Position numbers and translations under genes: made by a program. Shown here in pieces: positions 46,186-54,423 of a DNA stretch of 64,000 bases. Source of the stretch: Roseateles terrae (GTDB lineage: Bacteria > Pseudomonadota > Gammaproteobacteria > Burkholderiales > Burkholderiaceae_C); assembly GCF_014192155.1 (NCBI RefSeq), contig NZ_JACHXO010000008.1, forward strand, positions 271,931-335,930, in the 5' to 3' direction. A model generated the notes under the pieces. It made no database searches, was not told the origin of the DNA, and worked only from the letters and a program-made list of their open reading frames with translations. Each line of letters begins with the position of its first letter. The first letter of the stretch is position 1.

Positions 46186-47490
46186 ATGAGTGCACTTGGC
46201 ATCCAGCCCACCCGACTCACGCAGCTGGATCTGCAGGTTCGTTCCCCTGACGAAACAACGTCGCGGGTGAATGGCCATGTGCTCGCGAGCCATGTGGACG
46301 AGGCCGCGGCAGCGTGGCGTCGCCGTGCGCGTCTACTGGACGGGCCGCATGTCCGCCTGCGCCACCTTGCGCGATTCGACGAGCGGCTGTTTGCCCACCT
46401 TGCAGGGATCCGGATCGCCGGCGAGGACGGCTGGAGGGCTGTGCGGTCCGCTCAGGGCGATGGCGATGAAGGCGCGGTGGCAGTCCTGGCCTGGGTCGCG
46501 TTTGCCGACGGGGATGCGGGCCGCATGCAGGCCGCCTTGCCGGTGATGCTGGCGGATGCCACCTTCACCCGGGCATCCGTGCGTGCAATGGGATCGCTGG
46601 CACCGGCGCGTCTCGTCGAATCGATGCGAGCCCTGGCGGATTCCTCGTTGCCTGCACACCGCGCGCTGGCGCTGGCGGTGCAGGTCTTTCAGCGCCGTGA
46701 TCATGGGACGATGCTTCGAAACGCCTTGGACGATGCGGACGCCGGCCTGCGTGCGGAGGCGCTGCGTGCCACCGGACTGCTGGGACGCGCAGACCTGGTG
46801 CCGGCGCTGATCGACACCTTGCGCCATGATTCGTCCGGCAGTTGCCGACAAGCGGCGGCGGAATCGCTGCTGGTGCTCGGGACGCAGGAGCAGGTGTCTC
46901 AGGTGGTTGACGCCTGGTTGGGGGACGTCAATGCCGGTCGCATCGGACGGCAGGGGCTGGTCTCATGCGTTCGGGCCAGCGCTCCGGAGCAGGCTCGCTC
47001 ACGTATCCGGCAGTGGGCAGCATCGTCCAGGCATCGGCGCGAGGCGCTCGTGGGTGCAGCCGCCCTTGGGGACCCCGCCGCCATTCCCTGGATGATCCAG
47101 CAGATGAGCGACCCCGAGGTCGCGCGCCTGGCGCTGGAAGGATTCGCCACCATCACCGGCGTCGATCTCGAACTCCGCATGTTCAAGGCAGCAGGAGCGG
47201 GCGAAATGCAGGAGATGCCCTGTCATCCGGAGGATGAGGATCTGCCAGTGCCGGACGTCGCGGGCTGCCAGGCATGGTGGCGGGCTCACGCCCACCGTTT
47301 TGAAGCCGGTCAACGCTACCTCGCCGGCCTGCCGATGTCCTCGCGGTCCGACTGCCTTGCCGTGCTGCGGGACGGCACGCAGCGGCAGCGCCGCGCCGCC
47401 GCGCTCGAGCTATCGCGACTCCAGCCGGGGCTGCCGTTGTTCCAGGTGGAAGCATTGGCGATTCGACAGCGGAGGGAACTCGGGCCATGA
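46186..47490 (+). CDS. HEAT-like repeat protein, T6SS-associated (TIGR02270 type)
   Basis: A 434-residue alpha-helical protein. Residues 100-330 are successive helical pairs of HEAT/PBS-lyase type, for example MGSLAPARLVESMRALADSSLPAHRALAL, ALRATGLLGRADLVPALIDTL, CRQAAAESLLVLGTQE and ALVGAAALGDPAAIPWMIQQM. The C-terminal region (PCHPEDEDLPVPDVAGCQAWW) is typical of the TIGR02270 family found between DUF6484 and DUF2169 genes. Likely a cytosolic adaptor or chaperone for effector loading. Overlaps the next gene by four bases (ATGA). Confidence 0.78.
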   Translation: MSALGIQPTRLTQLDLQVRSPDETTSRVNGHVLASHVDEAAAAWRRRARLLDGPHVRLRHLARFDERLFAHLAGIRIAGEDGWRAVRSAQGDGDEGAVAVLAWVAFADGDAGRMQAALPVMLADATFTRASVRAMGSLAPARLVESMRALADSSLPAHRALALAVQVFQRRDHGTMLRNALDDADAGLRAEALRATGLLGRADLVPALIDTLRHDSSGSCRQAAAESLLVLGTQEQVSQVVDAWLGDVNAGRIGRQGLVSCVRASAPEQARSRIRQWAASSRHRREALVGAAALGDPAAIPWMIQQMSDPEVARLALEGFATITGVDLELRMFKAAGAGEMQEMPCHPEDEDLPVPDVAGCQAWWRAHAHRFEAGQRYLAGLPMSSRSDCLAVLRDGTQRQRRAAALELSRLQPGLPLFQVEALAIRQRRELGP

Positions 47491-48590
47491 GGTTCACGAA
47501 CGCCACGGCGTGGGTCAGCGGGTGGACCCTGGGCTTTGAGCGCGACGGGCGCGAGCGCCTGGTCGTTGTGAGCAAGGCCAGCTACCGTTTGCCCAGGGAC
47601 GGCGAGACGCCGCAGTTGCTGCCCCAGGCCGTGGCCTTGGTGACGGCCGATGTCCACCACGGTGATCCCGCCACCACGGCTCCGCTGCACGAAACGGACT
47701 TCGCTCAGACGAAGCCGGGCTGCGATGTCCTGCTGGTGGGAAGCGCCTGGGCACGCAACGGTCGGCCAGCGCCCCGCGTACCGGTCCTGCTTCGCGTCGG
47801 GCGAATGGAAAAGATGCTGACCGTCACCGGCCCTCGCCAGTGGCAGGGCCGTTGGACCGGTACCCAGGCAGGAGACCCGGCGCCGTTTGTGCAGCAGCCA
47901 TTCAGCTATGACCAGGCGTTCGGCGGGCGTCAGCTGGCGGAAGACGGGCAAACTGCAGTGGGGCAATGTGACCGCAATCCGGTCGGTGTCGGTTTCAGTC
48001 TCAGCCCTGGTCAACTGGACGGACAGCCCATGCCGATCACGGAAGAAGTGGAGCATCCCATCACCTCCGCCCGCAACGACTGGCGGCCGATGGCGTTTGG
48101 TCCGATCGGTCGCCACTGGCTGCCACGTCGGCAGTATGGTGGCACCTATGACGAGGCCTGGCAACGCGCCCGCGCGCCGTTCTGGCCAGACGATTTCGAC
48201 GACCGCTACTTTCAGTCGGCCCCGCCCGATCAGGTCATCGACCCGCCGTCCGGCAATGAAGAAGTGGTGCTTCAAAATCTCACACCGGATGGCTTGCGAC
48301 GTTTCCGCCTTCCGGAGACACGGGTGCCTGTGCTCTTCATTCCCCATCGAGGCCGCGACTACCGGATGGATGCGCGGCTCGACACTGTCGTGTTCGAGCC
48401 TGATGCGGAACGTTTCACGCTCACCTGGCGGGCCACGCTGCCATTGGCCAACAGCGTCTTCGATGTCAAGGAAGTGATTGTGGGCGAGATGCCTCAGGCG
48501 TGGCATCGGGCGCGCCGCTTCCCTGGCAAGACCTACTACGCCAGCCTGGGGGCACTGGTCGCCCAGCGGCGGCGCACGGGACGGCTGTGA
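47487..48590 (+). CDS. DUF2169 domain protein, T6SS effector adaptor
   Basis: A 367-residue protein of the DUF2169 family. Diagnostic segments include WTLGFERDGRERLVVVSKASYRL, LHETDFAQTKPGCDVLLVGSAWA, FSYDQAFGG, CDRNPVGVGF, RHWLPRRQYGGTYDEAWQRARAPFWPDDFDDRYFQSAPPDQ (read in parts) and LTPDGLRRFRLPE. DUF2169 proteins are encoded beside DUF4150/PAAR effectors and act as chaperone-adaptors for their delivery. Fully consistent with its place here, between the HEAT protein and the ketosynthase-like gene. Confidence 0.9.
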   Translation: MRFTNATAWVSGWTLGFERDGRERLVVVSKASYRLPRDGETPQLLPQAVALVTADVHHGDPATTAPLHETDFAQTKPGCDVLLVGSAWARNGRPAPRVPVLLRVGRMEKMLTVTGPRQWQGRWTGTQAGDPAPFVQQPFSYDQAFGGRQLAEDGQTAVGQCDRNPVGVGFSLSPGQLDGQPMPITEEVEHPITSARNDWRPMAFGPIGRHWLPRRQYGGTYDEAWQRARAPFWPDDFDDRYFQSAPPDQVIDPPSGNEEVVLQNLTPDGLRRFRLPETRVPVLFIPHRGRDYRMDARLDTVVFEPDAERFTLTWRATLPLANSVFDVKEVIVGEMPQAWHRARRFPGKTYYASLGALVAQRRRTGRL

Positions 48591-49708
48591 TGCGCCATCC
48601 ACCTCCCTGCATCATGGCGAGCGGGCTGGTCACGCCTGTCGGATTCCGATCGGAAACCACCCTGGCGGCCCTGCATGCGGGCGTGAGCGGCATTCAGGCC
48701 CTGGGGTTTCGGCATATCAGCGGACAGGCGTATCGCGGGGGACGGGTCGATCTCAGTCAACGCTGGTCGGGCACGTCCCTGCTCGCGGGTCTGCTGGCGC
48801 CAGCCATCCATGAATGCCTCGGCGCGGCGACCGTGCCAGTGGCGGAGATTCCTTGGCTGGTCGGCACTTCGGCCACTGACCGCATCGGTCGCCCGGCAGA
48901 TCTGGATCGGGCCCTGCTCCCGGAGGTCGCGCATCGCCTGAATGTGCCGCTGCCACCTGGAAGCGCCACGGCGCCGCGCGACGCGATGGGTGCCGCTTTT
49001 GCCTTGCAACGGGCGGCAGCCCTGATTGCCGAGGGGCAGGCGCAGCAAGTGGTCGTCGCGGGGGTGGACAGCTTTCTGGATCAGCGCCTGCTGGACGATC
49101 TCGACCAGCGGCTGCGCCTGCTGGGGCCCGGCCGTCTCAATGGGTTCCTCCCCGGCGAGGGGGCGGCCGCGGTGCTGGTGTCGGCGGCCGATGCGATCCC
49201 CATGAACCGGAGTGGCGTCCTGGCGGTGCGCAGCCTGAGCCTCGCGCAGGAACCTGCCCCCGTGGGTTCGGGGCGACCCTTCCGCGGTGAAGGGCTGACT
49301 GCCGCCGTGGCGGGCGCGCTGGAACAGGCGCAGGTGTCGATGGATCAGATCGACTGGCGGATGACCGATGTGTCGGGTGAGCATTACGGCTTCAAGGAAG
49401 CGATGCTGGCCGCCCTGCGCCTGGACCGGCGTGATCGCGACCAGGCCCTGGATTTGTGGCATCCCATCGAATACACAGGGCATCTCGGTGCGGCCATGCT
49501 GCCGCTGCTGCTGGCCTGGGCGCGGCATGCGCTTGCGCTGGGCTACGCTCCCGGGCCGCGAGCCCTCCTCCATGTCGGGGAAGACGCCGGGGGCCGCGCG
49601 GCGCTGGTGGTGGAGGCGCGGACGTCGGGGCGGACGCCCTGGGCCAGCGATGGGCTGGCCCTTTCGCTGCTTGATGTGGGTGATTCGAACAAGGAATTCG
49701 CAGCATGA
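48590..49708 (+). CDS. ketosynthase-fold protein without active-site Cys, T6SS-associated
   Basis: A 372-residue thiolase/ketosynthase-fold protein. ATG 48590 overlaps the DUF2169 stop by one base. The fold is seen in SGLVTPVGFRSETTLAALHAGVSG, ALIAEGQAQQVVVAGVDSFLD, RLNGFLPGEGAAAVLV and HPIEYTGHLGAAMLPLLL. Around residues 125-146, where a ketosynthase has its nucleophile (TACSSS-like), the sequence reads SATAPRDAMGAAFALQRAAAL with no Cys. The protein is therefore unlikely to be a condensing enzyme and more likely a structural part of effector delivery; homologues recur in DUF2169/DUF4150 loci. Confidence 0.75.
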   Translation: MRHPPPCIMASGLVTPVGFRSETTLAALHAGVSGIQALGFRHISGQAYRGGRVDLSQRWSGTSLLAGLLAPAIHECLGAATVPVAEIPWLVGTSATDRIGRPADLDRALLPEVAHRLNVPLPPGSATAPRDAMGAAFALQRAAALIAEGQAQQVVVAGVDSFLDQRLLDDLDQRLRLLGPGRLNGFLPGEGAAAVLVSAADAIPMNRSGVLAVRSLSLAQEPAPVGSGRPFRGEGLTAAVAGALEQAQVSMDQIDWRMTDVSGEHYGFKEAMLAALRLDRRDRDQALDLWHPIEYTGHLGAAMLPLLLAWARHALALGYAPGPRALLHVGEDAGGRAALVVEARTSGRTPWASDGLALSLLDVGDSNKEFAA

Positions 49709-50094
49709 GTGCTAACGTGTTTGCCAACGGCCGCGAGGTCTCTGCGGTGAAGGACTCCAACCAGGTGATCGCCGCAATGCCGGATGTCTGCCTGTCGCCG
49801 CCAGGCCCACCGGCGGGACCGATCCCCTTGCCCTACCCGGTGACGTCGCAGGCGTCTGACACGACTGACGGCACCCGGACAGTCCTCATCGGCGGTGATC
49901 AGGTCGGGATCAAGAATGCCTCCTGCTTCAGTCAGTGCAAAGGCGACGAGGCGGCCACCCGGTCCTTCGGCATGAATGTTGGCTCTCACACGCTCGGGGG
50001 CAAGACGGTCGCGCAGGCCTGGTCCTTCGACGTGCGCTTCGAAGGGCAGAACGCGCTCCGGCTGCTGGATCTGACCACAAGCAACAACGCCTGA
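49705..50094 (+). CDS. DUF4150 PAAR-like T6SS spike protein
   Basis: A 129-residue PAAR-like domain. MSANVFANGREVSAVKDSN opens the domain, followed by AAMPDVCLSPPGPPAGPIPLPYPVTSQASDTTDGT, IGGDQVGIKNASCFSQCKGDEAAT and GMNVGSHTLGGKTVAQAWSFDVRFEG (read in parts). DUF4150 domains cap the VgrG trimer and carry toxin cargo, fused or encoded next door. Here it ends after the domain, so the deaminase-like protein 3 bp downstream is the likely cargo. ATGA overlap with the upstream gene. Confidence 0.92.
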   Translation: MSANVFANGREVSAVKDSNQVIAAMPDVCLSPPGPPAGPIPLPYPVTSQASDTTDGTRTVLIGGDQVGIKNASCFSQCKGDEAATRSFGMNVGSHTLGGKTVAQAWSFDVRFEGQNALRLLDLTTSNNA

Positions 50095-50097
50095 ATC

Positions 50098-50847
50098 ATG
50101 ACTACGCCGAGCGTTGCTCCCATCACGGTCAAAACCGGCACCGTCGCACCGCTCGATCCGGCATTGAATCAGTGCAAGGAGCTGGCAAGCCAAAACAAGA
50201 AGGCGCGCGATGATGTCAAAAACCAGCTCAATGCCCAGAAGAACGCCAATGGCGGATCGCTGAACCAGGCCGATGCAGCCACTTTGGCCAAAGCCGAAGG
50301 CTCGGGTATGACGTTCTCGTCGGCGTTCAGTCAGGTGCCCGGCACGGAGGGCATGATCACCGCCTGCAGCAGCGGGATCGCGCAGGGCAAGTCACCGGAC
50401 CTGATCGTCGAGGGTGGCACTGTGGAACAGAAGGGCGGCCTGAGCAAGAAGATCCGGACCGACTGCGACTCTGCCCATGACGAAGCCAAGGAGGTGGCCG
50501 GTGTGCTCTGCGACAAATCGCATGTGCATCCCGGCGGTGGCGCCGGCGCCCATGCGGAGCCCAAGATCGTCAATCACCTCACCAACCTGGTGGGCGCGGA
50601 GAAAATGAAGGGGGGATCCCTGCTCTTCAACATCGACTGGCAGAGCGCCAAATACGGTCCGTCTGGCATGCCCTGCCAACACTGTTTTGCAATGCTCTGC
50701 CATGCGGCCCAGGAGTGCGAAATCCGCATCTTCATCTGCAGTCATGATCACCAGCCGGTGGAACTGTCGAAGGACGACTGCAAAGACGACGACGCCTATA
50801 CCAATCTCTGCAAACGCGTGGACGGCGGCCCCCGCCCAGGGCGATAG
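50098..50847 (+). CDS. candidate T6SS deaminase toxin (HAE...PCxxC)
   Basis: A 249-residue protein starting 3 bp after the PAAR-like gene. Residues 1-110 have a Gln/Asn-rich, possibly helical region with no signal peptide. From about residue 120 the sequence fits the cytidine deaminase superfamily: H152-A153-E154 in GGAGAHAEPKIVNHL (zinc His plus proton-shuttle Glu) and P192-C193-Q-H-C196 in GMPCQHCFAMLCHAAQEC (two zinc Cys). The strand LLFNID leads into the loop before PCxxC, and CEIRIFICSHDHQ is the following strand. Six further Cys residues may be structural. It probably deaminates nucleic acid bases or nucleotides in target cells. No named family was recognised. Confidence 0.75.
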   Translation: MTTPSVAPITVKTGTVAPLDPALNQCKELASQNKKARDDVKNQLNAQKNANGGSLNQADAATLAKAEGSGMTFSSAFSQVPGTEGMITACSSGIAQGKSPDLIVEGGTVEQKGGLSKKIRTDCDSAHDEAKEVAGVLCDKSHVHPGGGAGAHAEPKIVNHLTNLVGAEKMKGGSLLFNIDWQSAKYGPSGMPCQHCFAMLCHAAQECEIRIFICSHDHQPVELSKDDCKDDDAYTNLCKRVDGGPRPGR

Positions 50848-50883
50848 ACTGGCGCGCGCGACCTCATTCAAGGACGGAACGAC

Positions 50884-51579
50884 ATGATTCGATTCAAGAC
50901 GGTGGACCCGGTGGTCTCTGCCCGCCTGGGTGCACTGCCGCTCGATTATGAGTGGGACTCGGTGATTTCGAACGGCTTCATTGCCGCCTCAGATGAAGAT
51001 CATCCGCGGCTGGCCGATGCGATTGAAGCGCTGAACATTCATGGCGCGGCCGATCTGGCCATTGCGGCTGTGGAATGGTGCATGGCGCGCACGCAGGCGC
51101 ACGTACCGCCGCAGGATGGACTCTGGCGATTGCAGTCCGCGTGGGCGGCGACGGTGGACCCGCACTTCAGCACCTTGGCCGGCTCGGAGCTGAACCGGGT
51201 GGCGGAGGACGACCTCTGGACCCGGCCGGAGCGGCGCGCCCGCGGCACGTTGGAAGAACTGTGTGAGGTGCTGACGCGCGGGCGGACGGCCAAGGTCCGC
51301 CAGACGGCCCTGGGGGCCGTCCTCATGGCGGAGCACCTGTGCGGCCGGGATCCGGCATTCGCGCCCTGGCTGGCCGGCTATCTCGCCCTCAAGACCGGGA
51401 CCTGCCCGCGTGAGGCGGACGACAAGGACTACACGCACGTCGACACGACGCTCACGTCGGACAGCATGCTGACCGCACCGGATCGGGCCGAGCGACTGGA
51501 CGGTTTGAGCGTCAGCGGCAATCCCTACCTGGGCGCGTCTGGCGCCGTCCCGGCCATCGCTGGGGCTGGTCAGCCCTGA
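50884..51579 (+). CDS. immunity-like hypothetical protein A
   Basis: A 231-residue soluble, probably all-helical protein directly after the deaminase candidate (GGAACG before ATG 50884). No known family was recognised. It is related to the next gene product: AAVEWCMAR then LQSAWAATVDPHFSTLAGSEL and a downstream LEELCEVLTRG align with FEWIVWRM, LEAGWCATADPRYLRFFEL and LHHALSGG, and both end with an NPYL/NPFL motif. Position suggests an immunity protein for the deaminase, but a structural or chaperone role is also possible because such acidic helical proteins recur in DUF4150 loci. Confidence 0.65.
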   Translation: MIRFKTVDPVVSARLGALPLDYEWDSVISNGFIAASDEDHPRLADAIEALNIHGAADLAIAAVEWCMARTQAHVPPQDGLWRLQSAWAATVDPHFSTLAGSELNRVAEDDLWTRPERRARGTLEELCEVLTRGRTAKVRQTALGAVLMAEHLCGRDPAFAPWLAGYLALKTGTCPREADDKDYTHVDTTLTSDSMLTAPDRAERLDGLSVSGNPYLGASGAVPAIAGAGQP

Positions 51580-51589
51580 TCGGTCGGTC

Positions 51590-52327
51590 ATGCTGTCGCG
51601 CCCTGCGTGGGTTCAGGTGGCATCGACTGCCACGCTCCAGTTCGGCTGGGATGATGCGGTCGGCGGGGTAGAGCGCTTTGCATGGAGCACCGCCAGTGCG
51701 CAGGCCGTTTCTGCGGCCTTGCGCATGGCGCCGCGTGGCCGCATGGCACTCGCGCTAGGGCTGTTCGAATGGATCGTGTGGCGGATGGACGGTCTGCATG
51801 ACCGGACCGAGCCGTTGACCGTCCTGGAGGCCGGCTGGTGCGCGACGGCTGACCCGCGCTACCTGCGGTTCTTCGAGCTGTCCCGTTCGGCCTGGATCGG
51901 ACCGGTGGAAGGGCCGCTGTGGATGGGCATGACGTGGCTGCATCATGCCCTGTCGGGCGGCGTTGACCGCCCCAGGGATCTGTATGACGGCATTGACCTG
52001 TTGACGCGGCTGTCGCTTCACGTGCAGCCCGTCCCCGCCGCTCTGATCGGCTGGCTGGCTCCGGTGCTGGACCGGCTGGTCACGGAATGCCCGGCGGTGC
52101 CTGACGATCCACTGGCAGACCTGTTTGGGCGTGATCCTGCGTCACGCATGGGGCCCTGGGTCTCCCGCCACTGGCTGGACCCGATGACACCGGTGCACGC
52201 TCAGGACGGCTACCAATTCCTGTCGCAGTTGCTGGCACAGGCCCGCGCGGACGCCAATCCCTTCCTGGCCGGGTGGGACGACCTGGCTGATGCCGGTTTT
52301 TCCGGAACGCCTGACGTGCCGCGCTGA
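51590..52327 (+). CDS. immunity-like hypothetical protein B (paralogue of A)
   Basis: A 245-residue soluble protein 10 bp after its paralogue. Conserved points shared with protein A: a Trp/Glu-rich helix (GLFEWIVWRMDGL), LEAGWCATADPRYLRFFELS, and a C-terminal ANPFLAGWDDL. No domain was recognised. The gene lies between the deaminase unit and the papain-fold gene, so it could be immunity to either. Its 3' end overlaps the longest possible start of the next gene. Confidence 0.65.
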   Translation: MLSRPAWVQVASTATLQFGWDDAVGGVERFAWSTASAQAVSAALRMAPRGRMALALGLFEWIVWRMDGLHDRTEPLTVLEAGWCATADPRYLRFFELSRSAWIGPVEGPLWMGMTWLHHALSGGVDRPRDLYDGIDLLTRLSLHVQPVPAALIGWLAPVLDRLVTECPAVPDDPLADLFGRDPASRMGPWVSRHWLDPMTPVHAQDGYQFLSQLLAQARADANPFLAGWDDLADAGFSGTPDVPR

Positions 52328-52358
52328 GGCGGTGCGACTGCTCTTTCATCCTGCCACC

Positions 52359-53294
52359 ATGCCGCACCCTGAGCCCCGCCGAATGCCTGCCCACGATGCC
52401 CAAAGGGCGAGCCGATCGCTGGCACCTTCGGGGCAGCGACAGGCCGTGACGGGCAGCAGGTCGCCATGCAGCCCAGCCGACCCCATCCAGCAGGCGATTC
52501 AGGCGATGGCTGATCGCAGCCCGCAGGCGGATCGCGCCGGGCAGTGGCAGCGGCAGGCGGACCGGCGCTCCCCCACCGCGCAGCGCATGCGCGTCTCGCA
52601 TTCCAACAGCTTCTATGGCCCGCACCGCGAGGGCACCGATTTTCCGTATCACTACACGGTGTCGATCATTCAGTACGTCGATACCCACGGTGTGCTGGCG
52701 GCCGACGATGAGTGGGTCACGCTGTGCGTGCCGGTGCTCTATAGCGGCATGTGGTCCATGCGCTGGTTCGAGCTCTCGGGGGCAGACCTGAGGGCCATGC
52801 GGAGCGAGATCCAAAAGCGCACGCCGGAGGCACGCGAACAACACGCGGAAGAAGTCAGGACGCGCGGGGATGTTTCCTTCGATGTGAACGCCGGGGGCGA
52901 CTCGAAAAACTGCGGCTATTGCGTGCTGGCCCGGCTGCTGAGTGCCAAGTCCGCGGACGAGGTCAGCCGGGACATGGAAGAGAAGGACTATGGCGGCGGC
53001 ATGGCCAATGACGGCTTGTCGATCTGGCACATCCAGAAGGTCTTGCAGTGGTATGGGCGCACGGTCGGCATGATGGCGGAGGGATTGACCCGGGAAGAGC
53101 TGCGGCACTGGATTCAGCGGACGACTCAGGACGATCAGGGCTATGACTTCGTTGTCTGGTTCCCGGCCCACTTCGTCCTGGCGTGGGTGTTGAACGACGG
53201 CACCATCCTGGTCGAGGACCCACAGACCCATGACATCTTCGAATTCGATGTGCTGTCCGATGCCACCTTCATGACGTTCGCCGTGAAGCGCTGA
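52359..53294 (+). CDS. papain-fold toxin-like protein
   Basis: A 311-residue protein from ATG 52359; ATG 52290 and ATG 52383 are alternatives. Residues 1-80 are a disordered, Gln/Arg/Pro-rich leader. The C-terminal domain has GDSKNCGYCVLARLL (Cys 185 and Cys 188), PAHFVLAW (His 271) and ILVEDPQTHD (Asp 287), in the Cys-His-Asp order and spacing of papain-like folds. The N-C-x-x-C start matches papain-fold toxin 1, whose members are proteases or glutamine deamidases. No signal peptide is seen. It may be a second T6SS effector of this island; a role as a processing peptidase is an alternative. Confidence 0.65.
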   Translation: MPHPEPRRMPAHDAQRASRSLAPSGQRQAVTGSRSPCSPADPIQQAIQAMADRSPQADRAGQWQRQADRRSPTAQRMRVSHSNSFYGPHREGTDFPYHYTVSIIQYVDTHGVLAADDEWVTLCVPVLYSGMWSMRWFELSGADLRAMRSEIQKRTPEAREQHAEEVRTRGDVSFDVNAGGDSKNCGYCVLARLLSAKSADEVSRDMEEKDYGGGMANDGLSIWHIQKVLQWYGRTVGMMAEGLTREELRHWIQRTTQDDQGYDFVVWFPAHFVLAWVLNDGTILVEDPQTHDIFEFDVLSDATFMTFAVKR

Positions 53295-53418
53295 GCCGAC
53301 CGCATGGACCTCGAGTCTGGGCCCCCAAAAGGTGGCCCTGTGAATCGCACAGCCGCACGCAACTCTGATAGCTCCCGCGCTGCCGATCCGCTACCAGATC
53401 GGCACAACAAATCAGGAC

Positions 53419-53694
53419 GTGACCGTCATGCAGCCCAGTACCGGAACCACCGTGAGCGGCTCCCTGCGGGTGGCTTCCGCCGACCATCCCACCACCTTGA
53501 TGGTGATCGTCGCCGGCTCCGGCGGGACGGACCGGGACGGCAATGCCTACGGCGCCACGTCCGGCAGCAACAACCTGCGCCAGTCGCCGCGCTGGTGTCG
53601 TATGAACGCTGGCTGTCCCGACCGAGCGGTGGCGCCTGGGTTGCCGTCCAGGGATGCCGGTGAGGCCTCTGACGTCAGCAGGAACGTCTGCTGA
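53419..53694 (+). pseudogene. N-terminal fragment of an alpha/beta serine hydrolase gene
   Basis: From GTG 53419 the frame encodes about 55 residues (VSGSLRVASADHPTTLMVIVAGSGGTDRDGNA) that match the oxyanion-loop start of the dienelactone/prolyl-oligopeptidase-like hydrolases (G-S-G-x-T-D-R-D-G-N). After NNLRQ at about 53583 similarity stops. The remainder lacks the nucleophile elbow and the His, so only a remnant is left. It borders the end of the T6SS island. Confidence 0.6.
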
Positions 53695-53807
53695 CAATGG
53701 TCGCCGTGGCCGGTTGTGACAATGACGCACGGACGCCACGAGATTCGGTTTTGAGGCTCGCCAGTCGGGTTAGAGTGGGGACGTCACCCACTCGATCCCG
53801 CACTCAC

Positions 53808-54419
53808 ATGCTGCTCCAGGATGTGCCCAGCCCGATTGATCTGACCCGTATGGAAGACGCCCGCGAATGGGCGGACCAGGCCATGGTGAAACGCCCCTGG
53901 CGCACCGAGTTCTTCGCCGAATTCGCCCGTGTGCTGGATGAAGGGGAAGCCCTGCAGGTGCTCGAACTGGGCTCTGGACCCGGCTTCCTGGCCCACCACC
54001 TGTTGACCGCACTGCCGCAGATTCGCTACACCGCACTCGACGTTTCGGCGGCCATGCATGCGCTGGCAGCCGAGCGTCTGGGTGATTTGCAGTCACGCGT
54101 CCGGTTTGTCGAGCGTAACTTCCGGGAGCTGTCCTGGGTGGACGGACTCGGCTCGTTTGACCACATCGTCACCCACCAGGCCGTGCATGAACTGCGCCAC
54201 AAGCGTTATACGCCGATGCTGCATGAGCAGGTGCGGGCACTGCTGGCACCGGGTGGGCGGTATCTCGTCTGCGACCACTTCGCCGGTCCCGGTGGCATGA
54301 AGAACGATCAGCTCTACATGACCATCGACGAACAGCGCGATGCCCTGCAACGCGCTGGCTTCGTGCGGGTGGAGCCGGTGCTGCTCAAGCGCGGGCTCAT
54401 GATGTATCTGGCGAGCTGA
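53808..54419 (+). CDS. class I SAM-dependent methyltransferase
   Basis: A 203-residue methyltransferase from ATG 53808. LQVLELGSGPGFLAHHLLTAL is the SAM-binding loop, YTALDVSAAMHALAAERL holds the acidic ribose ligand, and SFDHIVTHQAVHELRHKRYTPMLHEQVRALLAPGGRYLVCDH is motifs II-III (read in parts). The substrate is unknown. Single gene, convergent with the mltB gene that ends 4 bp away. Confidence 0.88.
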   Translation: MLLQDVPSPIDLTRMEDAREWADQAMVKRPWRTEFFAEFARVLDEGEALQVLELGSGPGFLAHHLLTALPQIRYTALDVSAAMHALAAERLGDLQSRVRFVERNFRELSWVDGLGSFDHIVTHQAVHELRHKRYTPMLHEQVRALLAPGGRYLVCDHFAGPGGMKNDQLYMTIDEQRDALQRAGFVRVEPVLLKRGLMMYLAS

Positions 54420-54423
54420 GACG

